From Sarcocystis neurona (taxonomy: Eukaryota > Apicomplexa > Conoidasida > Eucoccidiorida > Sarcocystidae): a stretch of 64,000 nucleotides of DNA. This document shows, piece by piece, positions 10,751 through 22,000 of this stretch. The position numbers and the translations under genes are program-made. The stretch is taken from positions 1,260,895 through 1,324,894 of the forward strand of contig KL647307.1 in NCBI GenBank assembly GCA_000727475.1, read 5' to 3'. Each line of letters opens with the position of its first letter. Positions within the stretch are counted from its first letter, which is position 1. The notes beneath the pieces are model-generated. The model made no database searches, was not told where the DNA came from, and worked only from the letters and a program-made list of their open reading frames with translations.

Positions 10751-12610
10751 TCACTGCAGGTGCCGTCAGAGCACAGAATAACAATATCTGTTGAGGAGAC
10801 CGCTGTTAGGCGTTAATTGATGTAAATTTGGCGCACTGGCGTCTCGACATTCGGCAGAGGGTACCACCACGCCGCGGGAGACTTTAGCGTGCCGTTCTGA
10901 GAAAACGTTCATAACACACACGCCCTGATGAACTCCGCGGAAAGCGGTGTGTACCAAGGCAGAAGAATAGTCCGCTGGGTTATTCTCTGTACAATTCCTT
11001 CAAAAAAAGGCGTGGCCGCCTCTCACATTTGCGATCCGCCACCAGGCCGCATTGTAGGCGCCGTACGCCAGCGTTGATGTCGCGCAGTCTTCTTCCGAAA
11101 GGTGAATCCAAACTTCCTCCGTGGGCGCCGCAGAACGCACATGTCCTTTTCCACGGGTACAGTCCCTTAGTCTCCGTCCGTGTCAGTTGCTGACTGCAAA
11201 TGCGGCGGCGCCCAAAAAAGGCCGTCAATTCGTGATCTGGTGCTCCTTAGCCGGCTCCACTCCAGGAGTCACCGGCGCTTGAGTCGCTTGGTCTTGTTGA
11301 CCGCAGCGGAGCGTAGACGAGAACGGTGCTCGGCAGGCGACTAACACACCGGTGGCCGAAGGCGGCTACTAGCGGAGCCGCTCCCAGAAGTAAACCGAAC
11401 TAAAACTCACTCTCTGCTACACTTTGCCGACCACATGGAATTCACCAAAGTCGAAAAAACTGCCCCCTCCCAACGGCGGAAGAACGACAACACCAGCCAG
11501 TCGTCGGCGGCTTTTCGCCACCGTCGTGTGGATGGATGGATGGTGAGCGCAGAGTCGGCGGCGCGCACATTTGTGGCTGGCAGAGTGGGGCGGTCGGAGG
11601 CGGGAAAGCGGGGGCTTCGGTTGTCGCATTCGGTATCTATGAAGATGCGTGAAGGTGACGTCATCTGTGCAGATAGGCGCAGCATTGAGCCGGAACCATC
11701 TGAGAAAATACCGCTATTTCACTTGCGAGGAAGCGATTCAGTTCTTGCGGTACAGTGACTCAGTTCTTCACGAGAATGAAGGAGCCGTAAAACTACCGCT
11801 AGCGGTGTCGTGTATTGTACGCCACGTACCACGCTTGATCGAGGAGATCGCTATTGCAAAGCATTCTCCTTCAGAGTTGTGAGCCACCAAGTTCGCGAAG
11901 TCAAGCTTGTTGTGTGCAACGTGGCTCTGCGGACACAGCCGTGAAACACCATACGTTAAGGACGTCAAATTACAAAGTACTCTAGAATACTGTAGACCGG
12001 TTATCCATACAGAAGTGATACCTCATGTTGCCGCCACAACGTAGCAGATACCCATAATTTTAGTTGTAGAACATGATTAATTGAGCTCACAAAACTTTTC
12101 AATCCGTGCGGCGTTGGCCACGGGCGAGGCTGGCATCGAAAACCGTCCCTGTCTGGCATGAAGATAAGCGTAGTGAGCGCTTGTCGTAGACGTGTGGAAA
12201 TAGGGCACCTGTCTTCCGCGGTGACGCGACGACCAATCATTAAAACAGTAAGAAGGGTGCACTACTCGAGAATTACTGGTCATCCGTCTTAACCTGAAGG
12301 CTTCCGCTGAAAAGCTGTCATCCAGTAGGCGGCGAAGGACGACAGCACCCTCAAGAAACAAACCGCCACAAGAACAACGCTCATTCAGAGAGACCAGCGC
12401 ATCATTAGACGTTTGAAGTGGCACTGAAGATCTGTTTCGCGCAGACTTCTCTCAACAGCTGTAGAAGTAGCGGGGGACCTCGTCTCCTTGATTTATCATC
12501 TCACGCGGAACATGTTACAGGAAAGATGCTCGTGTAGTTGGGACACAGCGGAGGAAAAAAATCTCCTGATTAAATTCCTTGAGGAGTAGAGGAACAACGA
12601 CATTAAAATT

Positions 12611-12840
12611 GCGGGCCGCAGGGCAGAAGGCATCAGCATTTCATTCCACCGACTGTTCGCACACGTAGCGGGCAGTTAATCGCGTATCCATTACCAAGCA
12701 GGCATAGAATTGCAGAGTAGGAAGGGGACGACCTGGAAACTGCGGACCGCACGGCAGGAGGCGCACACAGGTCACTCCACCGATTGTTCGCACATTAAGC
12801 GGGCGGTCAACTGGGTATCAGTTCTCAAACAGGAATACAG
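12611..12840. repeat. Two-copy tandem duplication, about 131-bp period
   Basis: Copy 1 (12611-12710) and copy 2 (12742-12840) share a GCGGRCCGCA start and a CACTCCACCGATTGTTCGCAC-like core, then a GCGGGC..TCAA..GTATC stretch and an AAGCAGG/AAACAGGAATA end. The copies are more diverged than those at 10.6 kb. No gene is associated. Confidence 0.7.
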
Positions 12841-15800
12841 TTTCGGGGTGTTCACGGGGCAGGCAGGAAGCTAGCACCCACCAGACACGACAGTACATCA
12901 GTAGCATGATGTCACACTCAGGAAGCACAGATGTGCCTGGCATTCCTTAATTCTATCGCAACACTTGTAGTCCTGTGCTTCACAGGCCAGCGTAGAAAGC
13001 AGCTATTTTGATGCGATTGTACGTTCGTCGATCTTCTCTTTTTGCAGAACTCCAGCCTTGCTTGCACGGGCAGGCAACTGGTGCTCACGGGTAAGCAGAG
13101 GGACAGACATGCGTGGATCTGGGGGTTGCCAGAGACGGTCACACAGATAGGCGTCTACGTATCTTTTGCAAATCACGCGTCAACAACGATGCCCTTGAAA
13201 GAGAATGGTGAACGAGTCCTCCAACTCTCCCTTTAAAATATGCTGTTTTGTTCGTCACCTCGTCCTGGAAGTAGAGGAGACGTCACCGTATGTGTCTTCT
13301 CTGCAAAATTTTTCCAGTTTCACGACGGCAATACATTTGCAAGCCTGAGAAATGACGAGGGCAAAGTGAAGAATACGTGGTCCGGCATAAGGCTTCGCTT
13401 GAACCATCACCCGCCAGGGGTCCTTCCGCGAATGTGCTCACATTGTTCACGGGGAATGTAGTGGCGCGCGAAGAGAAAAATGAAGGTTTCACCAGCATTT
13501 AACGCTTCTTGAAAACGTAGCCACTTGTAAACGTCGTGCCTGCATGCTCGATCGTCTCTCTGTATGCCTACGTGTGTCAAGAAACTACACGACTGTACGT
13601 CGTAAGATTGTCCGGTGGTCCCCTTGAGTACAAGTAAAAACTTGTGTCGAGCAGGCGCCTACACCTCAGCTGGAAACAAAAGGCGATAGATGTGACAGCG
13701 GAGAAGTTTGAAGAGAAATGCCTTCACAGTTACACAGGTATACGATTGTTCTCGTCCGCGATATGCGTAGACCTCCGTCTAACAGTGTATGTTTCGTAAA
13801 GACTAACACAGGTGATCCCTAAGCAAAAGCAACAGCAGCCCTGGTGGCAGACATCGAGTACAGCAGTTGTCTAAATCCCGTGGTACATTCAAAAACAGCC
13901 TCAGCCGTAAGAATATGCTGTCAGAACGCCATCATTTCAACGGAATCAAACACGAGAACGTGCGTGACGCTTTCTCCTGCGACCGCGTGGACGTCGTCGT
14001 GCTCGTGTGCGTCCATCAGGAGAATGCCGCATGAGTGACGGTGACGTATCCGCAGTTCCACGGGCGTATCATCAGTCACCTCAAGAGCCCCAGGACCGAG
14101 AGCCGCCCGTAAAGTTCTAGAGGCAGGATTGAAACTGAAGAGGCTTGTGAGGCATTCGGGCCTGACTGCGCAGATATTTGGATCCAACCTCAATACACAA
14201 TAGTGCCTAGCAGGATGCTACTCGTGTTTTAGTCAGCCTTCGGCAATGGCAAAGTATATTCACGCTTTTTGAATGCCAGTTTCCTGAAGGAGAGGTTTCT
14301 TCGGGCATCGCAATAGCTGGTGCATCAAGTGCAAGTGCTCTTGGCACTGTAGCAAGTGCCACGCGCAGTCCTACAGTGGCTTTGTCGCTCGGTGTTTCAA
14401 TCGTTGAAGAACAGGACAGTGATTCGTTGCGCGACACGTCTTATGTGTTAGCGATCGACATTTTAACAAAAGAACCTGCGAATTTCACACGTAATGACCA
14501 CCAGCGATCTCTCTGACAAAAGGTGTACTATGAAACAAAGTTACTTGTCCTACCGTCCTGTGAAACCGTTAAGCGTCGATGTCTGCGAACAGACTCTCTG
14601 CAGTCTGAGGTAGGAGCGCGTCGCTGGCATCTCCATCAGATGCGGGGGCAATCCTAACCGCCACCGGGCAAGTCGGAAATCTTATCTCGCTCGTGAGGCC
14701 AGGGTGCATCACGCTTTTGACTCGAGGTTCTGCGAAATAATTGAGTGACTCGTAAAACCAGAAGCTTCGTAAGTAGTCGTTGTCCACTCCCTCAGTAGTG
14801 CGCAAACGTACAGGTCTTATATACAACAGTCTGCGAACTTTCCACGACCGATCACCCGTCGCCTGCCGCTTGTGCCATCGTGATTATGCTTGTATGACTA
14901 ATCAGTCTCTCTTCTGCTTAGAAACAGCGTCTACAGAGTTTTTTCATTGAAGCAGCGGGTCGAAAAAGATGCCAAAGGGCCAGCTCTCTGCAGTTATATT
15001 TCCCCGAAATCCCCCTGCGTAGCAGTGGATGCACGCATTCCGCATTCAGTTTTATGTGAAGGCAGAGTGAGGCACTTGTAACAAGCAGAGGTACTTACGT
15101 TTGTAGAAAAGCAATAGGTGCAGACACACATGTGTGAATACTGCGTGCCTGCGTACGAGCGTCTGCTGCGGGCATGATAGAGCTGCAGTCCACATTTACT
15201 GATGTCACAAGAACATTTCGAATGACGGAACAAGAGGACGCTGTAATGGCATGAATGTTAGTGAAAAGATACGTTGCACCCCACTAGAAGCGGACACACA
15301 CGGTGAATGGTGCATTTACTGTCGGCGTCTAAAGTAATCCATTGCTACCCCTGGCCTCGACACGTGCAGGAAATTCGGTGGTCACCATCACCCTCGAATT
15401 ATGACCATAGTGAATCCACTGCGTATGACTCCGTGTCTTTTGACCACTGCTTGCGAGAGGGTGGGGTTTATACCGCGTGCCTGCAGGCGATTTACGGCTT
15501 CACTCCTGTGCCGGCTAGACAGACTCCATACAAATGCTACGACGGACTTTCTCCTCCTTGATTGGAAGGGGAGGTTACCGCTGCATGTTCCACGTTTCTA
15601 TTTGTGAAGCTCCACGTCGCAATCACCTTACAATTCAACACGTAGTCCATCTGACACAATGAACCACTGTTCCTTGTGTTTTTGCGTGCTTAAGCTTCCC
15701 ATTGGTCAGTAGGTCAGCCCTTTAAATTTCATCGTGTGCCACTGCGTTTTGAAGTAGGGGGCGGCAGATTGCCTCAAGCTTGTTTATCGTCTTTCAGCGT

Positions 15801-16806
15801 GAATCTCCTGTGAAAGCAAATTTTGTGGGACTTCCCTCCCACTGCGCGCGCCCTTTCCTTCTCTAAGTCGCCACTAAGCGCAGAAGTGCCCCATTTGGGC
15901 GCTTGTGCAGAAAGCCTATCAAGGCACAGCACACCTTTTTCATTGTTTCACACTTAGCGTACTCTGACGATATTTGTGACCGTCAGGCGTCTATATATAC
16001 GCAAAAGTCACACAGATATATACGTACAGCATGTGCACATGCGCGGGCGCATACGTATACCATTATACATAGAGAGAGAAAAGACGGGAATGGACGTCGA
16101 CGGACTGCAGCCCTGAGATGTGCTTCAGTCAGCGTAAACTGCACACGTGTTTGTGTACGGATATGTATGCAGCTACGCATCCACCCGTGCGTGTGCTGGT
16201 ATGTGTGCGGGTACACATCTTTCCATCCGCAGGTCACCGAATGTACCTTTCTCCGTAAATACATGCGCTCCTTTGCCTGCGTCGCCACTTGACTCTATCC
16301 ACCTCACTATGTTTGACTGGAAACTGACAGAATATCTTTCTATTACCGCTACTGCAACATATGTGAATGGATGAGTGAGTACCTTCTTTCATCGTGCGCG
16401 TGCGTCAGAAGTGTGCATGTCACTGCATCGTCGCGTTGTTATGCAGTGCAATGTACATTGCGAACCCTTCTCGCGCCACCCAAAGATGAAATTTATCATT
16501 TTCTCACATTTAGCGCTATTCATACTTACAGAAGAGATACACTCTTCCGTCCCCTTGTGCCAGTGCGGTAGTCCTGGGTTCGTCCTAATGTAGTCTTGTT
16601 CTCCCACGAAAGACACGCCTTCTTCCGCTGCAGCAGAGCGGTTTGAGCGGAGAGCCGCTATGCCGTTTGGTCACCTGAATACTAGTTACGGTGGTGAGCC
16701 TTGTTGTTACGATACCGAGCGTTTTCCACGACCAAAAACGCACATACGCAAACCATGCTCCTGCTTTTGTGAGAGGAACGTATGCATGCTTGGCACACAG
16801 TACGTG

Positions 16807-16809
<3 letters not shown>

Positions 16810-16857
<48 letters not shown>

Positions 16858-16860
16858 ATA
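16810..16860. repeat. (TA)n / (CATA)n microsatellite
   Basis: An uninterrupted run of about 15 TA dinucleotides passes into CATATA repeats. It is the first of many such tracts that continue into the UBA3 introns. Several open frames rich in Tyr-Ile alternation across it are artefacts of the repeat. Confidence 0.9.
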
Positions 16861-18031
16861 CGTGAGCATTTGTACTTTTAATATTTTGCGGATCAGTTCT
16901 TTTCTCTCCAGAAGGCTTACGCGGCAACGTGCTTGAATCAAACCGCTGTGTGATGCAGTGCAGTTGTCTCATGGGTATCTTCGTGCGCACCTGTCTGCAT
17001 ACACCCATACGTTAGTGACCTATGTGTGCAAATCGCGCGTTTTTCTGGCAGCGTGGAAAACAGGTAGCTGAAGACACATACTGACGGTGTAGGAGCAGCC
17101 TTGCAGTGCAGTCTCCGTACGCTACTGTTCTGCTGCCATTTAACAACGCGTATACGCGTACACGCGCAAGTTTTTTTGTGGCTGTACGTCTAGGTGCGCA
17201 GATGCGCATATATATATATATGTATATATGTACACGTATACGTATATATGTAACTGTGCACAACCTGCGCTTTTTACTCACTTCGTCACGGCAACCTTTC
17301 CCTGTTTAAGACACATAGAGAGGTTACCTGTGCGTCGTGACCTCTCCATGTTTCCAAAGCTGGAGGGGAGTTTCTATCGTTCTCTTTGGAGGCCTTCCGC
17401 CCAATAAGTATAAATAGAAGCCTTCTCCACCATAGAGAAAAAGTGATTCTTTACCGTTTCTGTGTACCCGAAAACATTTCCTGCTCGTATATATGGCGAG
17501 AAGCCGCTTTTTTGTTTACGTCTACGAAATAGGGTTGGTTCCGTTGGTGTCTTGAGAGACTTATATTTCTTGCTTATGGTCAAAGCAGACCCCTTCTGTT
17601 CACGTCTCGACGGTGGCACTTGTTGCAAAAAGAGCAATACCTTGTTGCATTGCCGTTCACTTCGAGAAAGGCGTTTGCTGCGTCCTAGACGTAGAGGGCC
17701 CTTTGCTTTTCATAGAGAAGGGAAGGTATACTTTTCTTCTTCAAGCGTAAAGAATAGCGTTTCTTTTCTTGCATCTGTATCACCTGATAGAGAGTGTCGT
17801 TGTGTATTTGCGCACTAGACGCGGTGCCTTACTCTTTCTTTTACATGTGTGTGAACACACACAGAAAGAATCGTTGAGAGAAGAAAAAGAAATCTTTTCG
17901 TCTCTCTTTGTGCGCTGAGTCCCTGTCTTCGTGCATCAAGTTAAGCTTTTCACTGCGTTTCTACACGAAATTATTGTCTTTCTATTTTTGTGGAGAGCTT
18001 CTTCTTCTTCTTGGCGCTTACCTCCCGCATC

Positions 18032-19039
18032 ATGAACGATGAAGAAGCATGGCATCGCAGCAGCCGGTCCGCAGCCCAAGCGTCTCCGGGGCTTCTCGCT
18101 GCGTCCTGCTGCGCATCCCCTACTGGCGCCGACCACCCGCCACCCGACAAAGAGATAATATCTACTGCTGCTGACGGTTCTGCCGCCTCCTTTGTTTCCG
18201 CTGCTGCTCCATCTTCTGCCGCCACCGCCACTCCTGCTGCTGCAACGCCCGTGGTTCCTATGCTTCGCTCTGGTGCTGCCGGTGACCCTACAGCGGCCCT
18301 CTGTTTTCCTCCCGCCGCATCTTCCGCTGTCCCCGTTTCTCCTGCTGCTGCTGCTCCTGGTTCTCCTCGTTCTGCTCCAGGTGCGGTGCCTTACGCTGGT
18401 GCGTCAGCGCATAGCTGCCGTGCCCTCGCCAGTGCTGCTGGCGGTGCAGCGCTCTTCACTGCGGCCGCAGCGCCTTTCTCCGCGACTTCAGCGGGAGGCT
18501 CTCCTGACATTTCCCCGGGTCCAGCGTGCTCGTCTCCGCCTGCTCCTGATGCTGCTACTAATACTGCTGCTGCTGCCCGTGCTGCTTCTGAGGCTGCATC
18601 GTCATTCTCCGTGCCCTCCGACTTCCGTGTACACTGTCCTTCTTCCTGTGCGCCTGGGGCTGGACGTTTCCCTGCTGCTCGTGCTGGGCCTTCCGCTGTT
18701 GCTGCTGCTCCTGGCGCGCCGTTTCGTCCTCCCCTTCCTGCTGCTGGTGCTGTACCTGTGGCTTCTGCTGCTCGAGGCGCAGCTGTTCTCCCTACAGGGG
18801 AAGACGCAGCAGCGTCTGTAACCAGCGGAAGGGAGCGCACGGGGGGACAGCAGCAGCACGTGGTGCGGCCTTGTGCTGCTGCTGCTCCTGCTGCCTCGCT
18901 GTCTTCTGCTGCACGAGGAACTGGCAGCAGAAGTTACCGCATCGGCGTGCAGAGCAATGCGACCCCCTACTACGCCCTCCGCTGCCTGCTGCAGCAGCCG
19001 CAGCCGTTTGCCCCGCCTGACTTCGTTCCCGGAGAAGAG
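18032..19039 (+). CDS. UBA3: UBA3 exon 1: low-complexity N-terminal extension
   Basis: This 336-codon exon is mostly Ala, Ser, Pro and Val encoded by CTG/GCT-type tracts and has no homologous part in other UBA3 proteins. Only the last 24 or so residues align with the family: a Leu-Leu-Gln-Gln helix and the PPDFVPGEE stretch that corresponds to the Pro-Asp-Phe segment just before the ATP loop. The donor is GAAGAG|GTGGGC in phase 0, and the next exon starts in phase 0. The opposite strand is also largely open, as expected from the trinucleotide composition. Confidence 0.85.
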
Positions 19040-22000
19040 GTGGGCACCCACGCGCATGCAGCATTCTACTTCATATAGGTGCTGCAGTACATCCGCGTAC
19101 ACACGTATACATGTGTACACGCGTGTACACACAAGAAGGCAACCACACACCTGTACACACAATATTCGTCTCTAATATAGGGAGGAATAGAAAAGAAGTC
19201 TATGTGAGTTTACGTATACATCGTGCGTGTGTCTATAACTTTCTTTCTAAGCATACACATGTAGACGTCGTAGTATGGATGACGTCTGCGCACGAGTGAA
19301 ACCGCACACATTACATATATATACATACACATGCGTATATATCGTGTGTGTACTGTCTGCATCAGTCTGTCTCTACATATGTATATATGTATATATATAC
19401 ACGTTCTCACGGAGTTGTAAGCTAATACGCGTGCATTAGGGGCACGTGATGAGGCTGCTGGTTTGTACTACAGACGTGTGTATTTTCTGCTTCCCGGTAA
19501 GGGGAGTCTTCGTCTGTAAACCTTACGTGTGTACACGTATACGTGTACACGCGTCTCCCAAGGCATGTAAAGTTACATGGAATGTACATGTGTTCACGCA
19601 TATATATACAATACATATATTTGCACATTTTTGTGTGTATATGCCCATTCGTATACAGTTGTAGACGCATATATATATACAGGTACAAGTACTGGGTGTC
19701 AACGTATGCGTCGTGCCGTGTTGAGGGTCAGCGTGTGTATATATAAGATACGTACATAGTAGAGTCTGTGTGGCGGAACTAGGGCAGCCAGCAGGATGTT
19801 TATGCGGGCACGTAGTTCGTATAGTCAGTCCAGCCCGTGTCATCTTGCCTCAACATATGCGTGATTTGCCCAGCCGTCTGCGGGGCAGAAAGCTAGACAC
19901 ACGGCGTAGTAGCTCCTTCTTTGTTTGCCTTCTTCTCGAGGGAGGGCAGGAGAAGTGCGTCTGCGCCGTCACGTAGAGAAGAAGACGTGGTGTCTACTTT
20001 TTTCAGTTGTTGTTGAGTTCTCCTCTTCGCCACGAAACTAGATGCCCATCTGTACACACGTGGGTTCGATTCTTCCTCGCTGCCTTTCCTCTACGTGATC
20101 TATATACACTGCTTTCCTTCTGTCTCTTGACCTGCGCAAGCGCATATATACATACGTATATACATATATGTACATACGTATATGTACATGTGTATGGACA
20201 CATGTGTATATAAACGCGCGTGCATAGAGTTACTTGATGATCTGTCTACGTGACTGTCTACGGAGTGCTTCAGTCTTTCTGCGTCTCCGTGTAAGTTCAC
20301 CTTTTTGTATCTGTAGTACATATGTACATATATATGGATAAACACATGTATATGTAAACGTTTACATAGAGTTCCTCGATCGTCTGTCTACGTGGGTGTC
20401 TGTAGGATGCTTCAGACTTTCTCCCTCTCTATATGTCTGCACCTCCTGTGTGTCTGTACTTGTCTTGTCTATACATTCATAGCAGTCAATATTAGTATCT
20501 GTATTGAGTATGTGAGCATGCAGTATCGTGTGTGAACGCGCGTGACGAGGACCTCTTGGTGCGGGTTTCCCAGTATTCTCAGAAACCTCGCGTGTTGGGA
20601 GTCCAACAGGCGTCCGTCATAAAGGAGGGTGTCGACTTCGAATTTGTTACACCTTAAAAAAAGGAACTTTCTTTTTCTTTACTTCCTCGCTTTCTTCTTC
20701 ACCGGGGGTTGATCGCTTTGTACGTCTCCGTCTAGATACATATACATATGTGTAGAGACAGCGGAAGAGAGGACAGATCGCCTTTGCACAAATGTCCATG
20801 TATATCTTTCTGTAGAGGTCCTCTGTAAGTAGGTTGTCGTGAAACGCACGTGTGATATATATAGATTATATATATGCAGAAGCAGCGATGGGCCAGGACG
20901 CATCCGCGCAGACGTATCTGCACGTCCCTGTGTAGGTCTGTAATAGAAACAGAGATGTGCGAATTTTGGGCCTCTGTACCAGGACACACGTGTTTTTTTG
21001 CGTACCCGCACGTATTCTACTGTACAGGCGCCCTATATATACATGTATATATACACGAACACGTAGGTGTGCGTGTAGCGGAGTCTAGTCACGTATTTTT
21101 GTAAGCGTGTATTTGCCTGTACGTGTGCGTTCTGCCCACGTGTACGCAACACAAGTAGCTGTAGACATATGTATATGTACATGTGTGTATCTACGATTTA
21201 TATCCGAGCCCGAGTGCGCAGGCATGTACAGCACATATGTACGAAGGTGTATATATACATGCATGTGTAAGCTTGAAAAGTCTACTGAGATAAAAATATA
21301 GACATGTTACTCCTGGTATGCAAAGGGCACTGTGTACAGAGGTGTATTTTGTTAATACTGTTTTATGCGTCTGTGGAACTCCAAGTGTGTCTGCGTAAGT
21401 GTGGGTACGTACTGGCAGTCACGCAGGACAACCAACACACACGTATCGTCCACATAGATATATATATATATTTGGATACCCGCTGTCTGTGGGCATGTGC
21501 TCAAATATACAAGCATATGCGTGTCTGTTTATATATTGAGGAATGGCGTACGTGGGTAGAACTCTCTACATAGTGTATAGAATTTTGTACATCTGTCTGC
21601 GTAGGTGTGTGGAGCCTCGTATTTCTTCACGCATATTCGTCTGCAGGAGTTGAGCTGTTTACAGGGGCCGCCGTACTCACTGCTATAAATAAGTTGTAGT
21701 GTTCCACGTACACTGCGTCTCGTTAGGAAATCCACATCTGCGCGAGCGTATGGGAAAACGTGCCGTGTGTGTGTGTGTGTGTGCATATATATATATATGT
21801 GCGTATACATATATATATGTATATGTCAATATCTGAATCTACCTGTGCGTACGTACACAGATATGTAGCGTATAGAAATACATTTGCACGTCTACATATA
21901 TGGACTTACACTGGACACGTGGCGACGCGATTCTTGCTGCAGAGCGCGAGCATGCGATACGTATGTCGTATCTAGAGGTAATTCACACAAGTAGGACTTC

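Larger units (their letters stand above)
8706..18031. other. Gene-poor intergenic region, about 9.3 kb
   Basis: This lies between the 5' end of the minus-strand transporter and the 5' end of plus-strand UBA3, so both promoters should be inside it. I found no open frame with a recognisable domain and no convincing exon chain. It holds two two-copy tandem duplications (10581-10750 and 12611-12840), a (TA)n/(CATA)n microsatellite at 16810-16860 and another at about 17208-17250. From about 15.9 kb rightwards the composition shifts to the GTATA/CACGTA style seen in the UBA3 introns. A CGTCTCT (reverse of the WGAGACG motif known upstream of Toxoplasma genes) lies at 17899-17905, about 130 bp before the UBA3 ATG; this may be chance. 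Confidence 0.6.

Noticed and set aside
17990..18031. Extension of UBA3 exon 1 upstream of ATG 18032
   Set aside because: The frame is open but the upstream codon at 17990 is GTG, which is not a normal initiator for a eukaryotic nuclear gene; the first ATG was chosen.
20055..20085. TGGGTTCGATTC resembling a tRNA T-arm
   Set aside because: No pairing T stem, anticodon arm or acceptor stem around it.
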